From the NCBI RefSeq assembly GCF_017654505.1, contig NC_054569.1, positions 2,209,415-2,273,414 of the forward strand: a stretch of 64,000 nt of DNA, in the 5' to 3' direction. The notes below the pieces were generated by a model. It had not been told where the DNA came from and made no database searches. It saw only the letters and a program-made list of their open reading frames with translations. This document shows positions 57,298 through 64,000 of this stretch, piece by piece. Made by a program: the position numbers and the translations under genes. Position 1 is the first letter of the stretch; each line of letters begins with the position of its first letter. The stretch is from Polyodon spathula (lineage: Eukaryota; Chordata; Actinopteri; Acipenseriformes; Polyodontidae).

Positions 57298-60192
57298 GTG
57301 CATGAATTAAACCTGTATTAACAGCTGTCTCCTTTTTATTTTGTTGATGGAAATTAAGGACAAAGGCACCTTGCCTAGCCACCTGTCCATCAGTCACAGG
57401 TTAGCACTTTCTTTGATGACCATCTGCTTCTGGTTTAAATTTATACTGTCTTTAAAGCATTGCAAAGATGAGATTGACAAGAACAGCATTGCAACAACAG
57501 GTGAACTCTGTTGGAAGCCTTAGCATGTATTATCTTAGGGGGAAAGGTAATTCAAGTGGTCTCTGTGCAAGGGAACAGTACTTTGAACTGGAGAAGGATA
57601 TACACATTTCTGAGGAAAAGCACTTAAAAATACTTTAAACACTGCCTTCTAAAGTTCACATGAATTCACGTCTGTCAGGGAAGCAAACCAAGAAGCCAGT
57701 TAGGGGCTGCAGTGCTGTATTTCTGTCTGCCATGGTTTATTTTATCACGGCTGTTGCAGACTTGCCATTTTTTTTTTATCAATCCTATGCTTTTCACTTC
57801 TGATAGTAATTTAGCAGGAATGAGACACTCTAAATAAATGCAAGGTGTAAATATAATATACAGAGTGACTATAAAAGATTGAACTTTTCTTTTTAAAGGA
57901 ATGTTTTTCCCACAGATTATCATTATTATTATTATTATTGTTTGCTTTTACTCCAACAGGATAACCCACATGTGAATTATATTAGAGCATTCTGCAACGC
58001 TGGGGAATTCTGGGTTATAGAAATCACATGGTTGTCCTGGGATTACCCCTAACACAGCACTGTATGTTAGTATATGTAACCTGAAACATTCTTACTAAAA
58101 AGTGATTAAGGTGTTGAACGGACAGACCTTTACTGAGGACACCAGTGCTGCCTGAATCTATAGGAATGGGATGGAAATGGATGGTAGATGTTGAACTCTT
58201 GTTAGAAATACTTTTTATTTTTTCAGAATGGGTTTCAACGAGAGCCTGCTTCACGTTCCTATTTAAATGGAGCAGTTCACGTTACACAGCCACAGAGTAA
58301 TTAGTGGTTTCAATTGTATTTAATAGCTCCGATCTGGGAAAGGTTAACTTAAAACGAAATTTATATTGGCAATTAAAAAAAAAAAAAAAAAAAAAAAAAA
58401 GGTTATTTGCCGCTTTTCTTTTTTTTTTTCACCTGTTATGCAGAGAGCAATCTCCCTATATCACCTGCCCATCAAGTTTTATAATAAAAGCTGGATTGAA
58501 AGTCTGATTCGGATTGCTGAATGACAGCCTGGGCACCACAATACTGTCTGGTTTGCAGTTTCGCTCTGCCTTATTAGTAGAGGCTCTTCCTGGAAATTGA
58601 AACCCTCACAGATTCATGGTGCCTGACCGCAGCCGTATCTACGGCACACCAAATCAAGAGACACCAGCCTCATCTATAACAGGACTAAACTATAATGGCA
58701 GAAATAATTGGTTTCAGGTTCAATAAATCATTCTCCATGGCAGCTCATACTTAACCTTGAGTAACATTATTATTTCCTGCCCTTCACCTTGTATCACCCT
58801 GAATGGATTGAATTAATATTTGTGAGTTGGCAGCACCATGCGTACATGCATAGCGGTAAACAAGCTATTGTAAATGCTGACCATTCTGTCAAGTTCTACT
58901 TAACCCTCCCATTAATGCTGATCTTTATAATGTGACCAAGCTGGGACTTTGCCATTCACAGGATCGTTTCCCTGGACCCCCCAGTCCGTTGGGATTAAAG
59001 ACTCTTAATATCAACATCTCTGCTATTGAGAAACCATGAAGAGTAGCATTCTCAAAGTGCTGCCCTATACACTGAACTTCACCAGTGTAATTTAATGATA
59101 CAAGGTTAAAAGTTTAATTGTGTAGAGCGCAGGAACAAGAGAGGTTTCCATGGCGACTTCATCTGTCAAAAGAAAGCAGGTTGCTTTATCTAGGCTTCTT
59201 TTTCACAAGATATTTTCTAAAATGTTTTTTTTTTTTTTTTGTCTTCATTGTTTGTTTTTCAGAACTTTTGTAGACTGTCAAAACAAGTGTTTGAGTGTAA
59301 GCTCTTCACAGATAGAAGTGTTGGCCTGGTCATTGATTGCAAAGAGCTTTTCCCACAGCAGTTTGAAAACACATTTTGATCAGATTTATTACACTCTTTC
59401 TCCAGTACAAAGTGCACACCATTTTCTATTTTTTTTTTGATGAAAATAAACGACTGAAAGTTAATTGAAGGGCAAGGTTTACAATCAATTTTCTTGCCTG
59501 TCTTTGTATTTTGTAATGTTGGAGCCTCCTAATGGGGATACTGATAATCTGGATTTCTGCTTAAATGGGATACAACTCTAGGAGATGATTCTTCCCAGTG
59601 CTATGTGGTTTAATTTGGGATGCAGTAGTTTCAAATGATGAACGGAGATCGCTTTTAACAGCAAGACAGTTTCGCATAGCGCAGTGCAGTGACTATGGTG
59701 AGTACATACTGTGACTTGGGTAAATTGCGTAAACCACGTTGAACTTGAAGGAGTCTCCTGTGGTTTCTCGGACTGCTGTTGCAAAGAAAGTTGGCGTGTC
59801 AACTCTGCAGGTGCCTCGTCTTGTGATAATTCTTTTCAATTGACTCGTATTTTAAATGATGTATTTAACATGTGATCATAATGTGATGTGATTTCATTCT
59901 TTTTCTTTTCAATTAGACACAAAAAAGTGTGACCAAGGTCACCTCAACTGCCTCTCGTTTAATTGAGACAGCCTTTTATTCAGGATATTTTGCCTTCTCC
60001 CGAGGAGTCCCGACAAAGTGGCACCGACTTGTACTTCAATGTAGATCTAAATGAAGTTACAGCTGCTTCCATGAACCTCAGTGGTTTATGTTTTGTAGTT
60101 CAAACTTACTCCTAGCTGGAATCATTCAATGTGACCTACAGCAAAGCTACCGGGATGCAATAGTTTATGTATAGTGTTGTAGCTGGAATATT
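57298..60192. other. Non-coding stretch
   Basis: Features are a short ATT array (57923-57939), a 26-bp A run (58375-58400) and T runs near 59225-59240 and 59430-59438. The 96-codon frame at 59150-59440 crosses a T run and is not recognised. Confidence 0.55.
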
Positions 60193-60260
60193 GGTAACAC
60201 TTTACAATGTGTCTTTAGTTACTGTGCACTGCGTAATACACCAGTAATGAGATTACTTAC
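60193..60260 (+). mobile_element. Solo end of the foldback transposon family
   Basis: GGTAACACTTTACAATGTGT is the same terminus as that of the foldback element at 36956, followed by a loosely similar TAGTTACTGTG..ACTGCGTAATAC. No matching inverted end was found downstream, so this is a single arm or a truncated copy. The right limit is arbitrary. Confidence 0.5.
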
Positions 60261-60697
60261 AAATTAAAACAATAGATTTATGTCATATCTTTTATATCTG
60301 AACACGGCTTATGGTATATTCTGTCCACTGCATAAGGAGTGTAATTAACAACTTCACCCCTCATAACATGAAACAAGTCAAAACTGCTTGAGAAAAACAA
60401 GATGCTTTCCTGATGCTTCCACAATTTAAATGACACAGGTTTCTGTTACAGCTCAGTTCATGTAATTGCTTCAGGCAGAAGGTTCCCTGGAACTGGTTTG
60501 TGACAAAACCTGAAACTTTTTAACTGCAAAAGGAAACAGTCAGCCAAGGTTAATGATGTCTTGACTACGGACATATCTGTCTAATGATTTCACAGGCTTT
60601 GCTTTTAGGCAGAGGGAGCTTGAGTTATGCACAGTGTAATTTATGGCTGCATTAATTTCAGAGTGACATTTAAAGACAAAGCTGTTCTGAAGAAATG

Positions 60698-60701
<4 letters not shown>

Positions 60702-60779
<78 letters not shown>
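60702..60779. repeat. (TA)n microsatellite, about 78 bp
   Basis: This is a perfect TA alternation ending at TATACC. The 82-codon frame containing YIYI repeats is spurious. Confidence 0.98.
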
Positions 60780-60783
<4 letters not shown>

Positions 60784-61860
60784 CCAGCACATTAATCAAG
60801 GATGAAACTATAGATGTAATAAATTATCTTGTCTTTACTTTGGAAGTGGCTACCTATACTCTGTACAGACTGTGAAGGTGCCTTGATTTAATGTTTTGAA
60901 GCTATTTTGTTTTGAATATGCACTGCACTTCACTATTTATAGAACCAATTACTTTCTTTTCCATACATTGTACTTGCTATATAAACATAATAGTCCAGGA
61001 ACATTGTAGATTTTTCCACCAACCCATATTCGGTCATTCGACCATCATCATTAGTGGAATAACTGCGGTTCTCCAAGTTAATGGTGTATCCTCTATCTAT
61101 TCTTTGCCAACAATACAAGTTTAAAAGCCATAGGAGCTGGATAATTAGGGTGTTTATTATTGCTTAATAACCTGTTTAAGTTAAAATAACATCCAGTGAA
61201 AAAAAGGCAGCAGTATATTTAACATATTTTGTGGTGAAAAAATGATATTGGTTTTCCAACGTGTCCTTTTTTTAGATAAATGTTTTGACAGTTCACTGCA
61301 GAATGCATCATGACTGAAAGTACTATGATATAAGCTGCCGAAGCTATCACTTCAGACCAGACACGTTTTCCACAACAGATCAATTGGTCTTTATGCATTA
61401 AATTAGGTCATGCACCTGGTGCCAGTGGACTGTATTCCACTCCACAAAGCCACTTCAGCATTCAGAACAACAACAACCTTTAGCTGGGGAACTTAAGTAC
61501 TTTCCCACCTCAATTCAGTGTAGTAATTTGGCAGGAGTGACTCTAGAAATACACACATCTCTATTAAATCTTATATTGTGTGTATGTGTGCAGCTGGGAG
61601 TGTGTCTAGATTGTAGGTGGAGGTCTAGGCTTAGAAGAAGGTACCGACTCAGTTTAGTTGACCCTGTCTGAAAGATATTTAGGTACTTATTGTCTTTGTT
61701 CCTGACATACCATGGCACCATTTTCCTTATATCGGAGTGTAATTATTTAATGATAACCCTGAAAAACCTCCCAAAATGTTATAAGAACCATAATTAATAT
61801 TGTATCTTAGGATCCTAGAGCTAGTTCCAGGACCATAACCCAGTAAACTAACAGACACAT
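60780..61860. other. Non-coding stretch
   Basis: This is unique-looking sequence up to the SINE target duplication. No frame above 70 codons is present and no element is recognised. Confidence 0.6.
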
Positions 61861-61875
61861 GAAATAAATCAATAA
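61861..61875. repeat. Target-site duplication, left copy
   Basis: GAAATAAATCAATAA is identical to 62295-62309 and abuts the head of the SINE. Confidence 0.9.
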
Positions 61876-62294
61876 GGGGGTCACAGGTCGCGCCTCCGGT
61901 AAAGGCACTCCAGTGCAGGATGCGCCCTATATCTTGGAGATCGCCAGTTCAAATCCAAGCTGTGCCACTACTGAACCTTGACGGGAGTTCCCAGGGGGTG
62001 GCGCACAATTGGCCAAGCGCTGCCAGGGCAGGGTAGGGGTTAGGTTGTCTAGGGATTCCTTGACTCACACCACACCAGCGACCCCTGTGGCTGACCAGGC
62101 ACCTGCAGGCCTGCCTGTATGCGGTTCAGAACTCTGTGGACCTCCGATGCTGTAAGTTCTGGATATAGCTGCACAGCTTGCAGGAAGAAAAAAAAAACAA
62201 AAAAACACAATTGTTTCGGAGGTTGCAGCGGTGAACCAGGTTGAATAATAATTGGAAAAATTGGAAAATGAATTAAAAATAATTGTGAAAAAAA
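61876..62294 (+). mobile_element. Nearly intact tRNA-derived SINE, 419 bp
   Basis: A GC-richer island begins GGGGGTCACAGGTCGCGCC. It has a B-box-like AGTTCAAATCC at 61946-61956 and an A-box region around GGTAAAGGCACTCC (61899-61912). The long body contains GGTGGCGCACAATTGGCC and CCAGCGACCCCTGTGGCTG. An A-rich patch follows (62188-62208), then the tail GCAGCGGTGAACC, AATAATTGG, AAATAATTGTG and a terminal A-rich end. A perfect 15-bp duplication flanks it. I recall this body from sturgeon-type genomes but cannot name the family with certainty. The 143-codon minus-strand frame at 62049-62480 lies mostly on SINE antisense sequence and is not a gene. Confidence 0.85.
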
Positions 62295-62309
62295 GAAATA
62301 AATCAATAA
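62295..62309. repeat. Target-site duplication, right copy
   Basis: GAAATAAATCAATAA is identical to 61861-61875 and directly follows the A-rich SINE tail. Confidence 0.9.
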
Positions 62310-63823
62310 AAAATACCACTCGAGGAATAAAGACTGACGCGATGATAGGATGAGCTTGCCAGTGCAACCAGGCAGAGCTTGATAAGAATGAGATGTAAAG
62401 AGAAATTGATTGGCTTGGTGTTCTGTGCTGACTGACTTTGTTAAACTGAAGATACCGATCTCTGTGCTAACAATGTACACTCCTTACTGTGCAATTATTC
62501 AGACCTATAGATAACCCAAGTCTCGCTCTCCATTGTGTTTCGAGCATTACACTTCCATTTCACTTCATTTGCTTGTCCACTCTAAAACTACGACAGTTTA
62601 TGTTCTAAAAACTGTTGTGACTTGCTGTGATAATAACACACTAAAACAATATGTTAAATGTCTTCTAATTGCACTGTAACAACACAGTAATTACACAGGT
62701 AACTAAGTAGTAACAAAGCAACGCTTTGCTGACCTATTTGGTAATAGCATTGCGTTTACACTTGTGGCTTATCTTTTCTTTACTGCTGCTTCTTGAATTG
62801 GAAGACCAATTTTTCACAATGCAAACCCTGTGTTCTGTGTGCCCAGGAGCTGCAACTATGATGTCATAAGTTAAGGATGTCAACCAGCTGGTGTAATTGT
62901 GGAACCCGGTACACACAGTACAAGAGTACGAGTTAGTATATGAACTGTAACAGCACCATACTGTAGTGATACAGACAGCTTTAGTAAAATATGAACTCCC
63001 TCCGGGCAAACTGTAAAACAAGGATGTTGCAAATACTCATTAACATTTTAAATTTGCAACTTATCTATCGTTCAGTGTCAGTCCAGAGTAAGCTGTTTTC
63101 AATAATAGAATTGAGAGGGTAGGGAATAAAAAGTAGATTACAACTTTGGAACATTACAGCATTTGTGCCATACAGTCAACAGTTTTGTGGAGTCAATACC
63201 TTAAATTGTGTGCATGCACACAATATTACATATTGATTGAAACATTATAAGAAGAAACCATATCTGAAGTCAGATCTATCATTTATAAAGGGTGATCCAA
63301 TAAATGCAGCGACTCACAGAAATGTTTCAAAAACCGAAACTGAAGGGTGAATTTTCGTGTTAGTATAAGGTCCAAGTGAAAAGGTCAGTAATGGAATTAT
63401 GCGGACACAGGAAAAACAGGCAGCATGTTACAAGTGCTGTAACAACCTAACTGTGCCACAAGCTGTTTGTTTTAAAGGTGAAATAAAATGATACAGCATC
63501 TATGAATCATTTCACAATGATGCGCTGTGTTACACCACTTCCTCAGTTGAAAGAAGGGTACTGTGCTCTTGTTATAGCAAAGGGCAAACAGCACTAGATT
63601 GCAACCCAGTGAGTATACTGGTGCATATGTTTGAGCGCATAGGGCTAGGATTCACAAAGCTCTTTACTCTGAACCATCATTAGTGCAGGTTTGTTTTCAG
63701 GAAGAAAAAACATACCCAATAATCTGAAATGAACAGCTCAGACGTTTCATTTAGGAGCGTGTAAGTAATATGAAGCCTTTTCTTAATTGCTGAGTGTATG
63801 GAATGGGTTACCAAGCCTTGCTG
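62310..63823. other. Non-coding stretch
   Basis: At 62668-62712 TGTAACAACACAGTAATTAC and GGTAACTAAG recall the arms of the foldback family but are too short to assign. The 95-codon minus-strand frame at 62734-63021 is not recognised. Confidence 0.55.
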
Positions 63824-63883
63824 TTACATCAAGTAAGCATGTAAGTTGTAAGTGTAAGCATATAAGTTACATCAAGTAAGCAT
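63824..63883. repeat. 43-bp-period tandem duplication
   Basis: TTACATCAAGTAAGCAT occurs perfectly at 63824-63840 and 63867-63883. The spacer itself contains GTAAG-type units (GTAAGTTGTAAGTGTAAGCA), suggesting stepwise slippage duplication. Confidence 0.85.
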
Positions 63884-64000
63884 ACTGAATTACAGCTGTG
63901 GGCGCTAAAGGGATGTGAGAATGGTATTATCAAATGCTTGATATGTTTTTGCGAGTATGCAAAGGCCAGATGGGCAGCAACAGCAGGAACTATAAACCCC

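Noticed and set aside
62049..62480. Longest non-repeat open frame, 143 codons on the minus strand
   Set aside because: About half of it is antisense to the SINE at 61876-62294, it runs through the target duplication and contains a poly-F stretch from the A-rich patch. No domain is visible.

Overview
The window is 64 kb of AT-rich vertebrate nuclear DNA in which I recognise no protein-coding gene, no structural RNA gene, no operon and no CRISPR array. It reads as intergenic sequence or the interior of a very long intron. The evidence for a vertebrate is the set of tRNA-derived SINEs, an L2/CR1-type LINE remnant, small inverted-repeat DNA transposons and very long dinucleotide, trinucleotide and tetranucleotide microsatellites. 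The SINE and inverted-repeat sequences look to me like families I associate with sturgeons and paddlefish. A non-teleost ray-finned fish, probably Acipenseriformes, is therefore my best guess, but it rests on memory and not on a search.

Layout. 1-4.2 kb: a tRNA-Leu-like SINE head, a GT/AT microsatellite, a short L2-type tail and the 3' part of a second SINE family. 4.2-12.7 kb: mostly featureless sequence with two CA microsatellites. 12.7-18.9 kb: two copies of one TIR transposon (the first with a TAA microsatellite inside it), a TA tract and a dense homeodomain-like motif cluster. 18.9-30 kb: mostly unique-looking DNA with a G-rich tract, a GT microsatellite, a second SINE 3' part and two stretches that resemble conserved non-coding elements. 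30-37.3 kb: a LINE reverse-transcriptase remnant with an internal duplication, TCTA and TA tracts, and a foldback element. 37.3-44.6 kb: GATA, TAA and very long TA/CA arrays, a 23-bp tandem repeat and a G-rich tract. 44.6-54.7 kb: mostly unique DNA with one candidate zero-length (recursive) splice site. 54.7-64 kb: a MIR-like SINE in antisense, a 51-bp minimal copy of the TIR transposon, a solo foldback arm, and a nearly intact SINE flanked by a perfect 15-bp target-site duplication.

There are no genes here to work together. What the window records is transposon history: one SINE family represented by three copies of different age, one TIR transposon family in three states of decay, a foldback family in two states, and microsatellites arising inside or next to these elements. 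I found no convincing sign of a novel biological system. The items most worth testing are the recursive splice site near 46147, the candidate regulatory stretches, and the transposon relationships.
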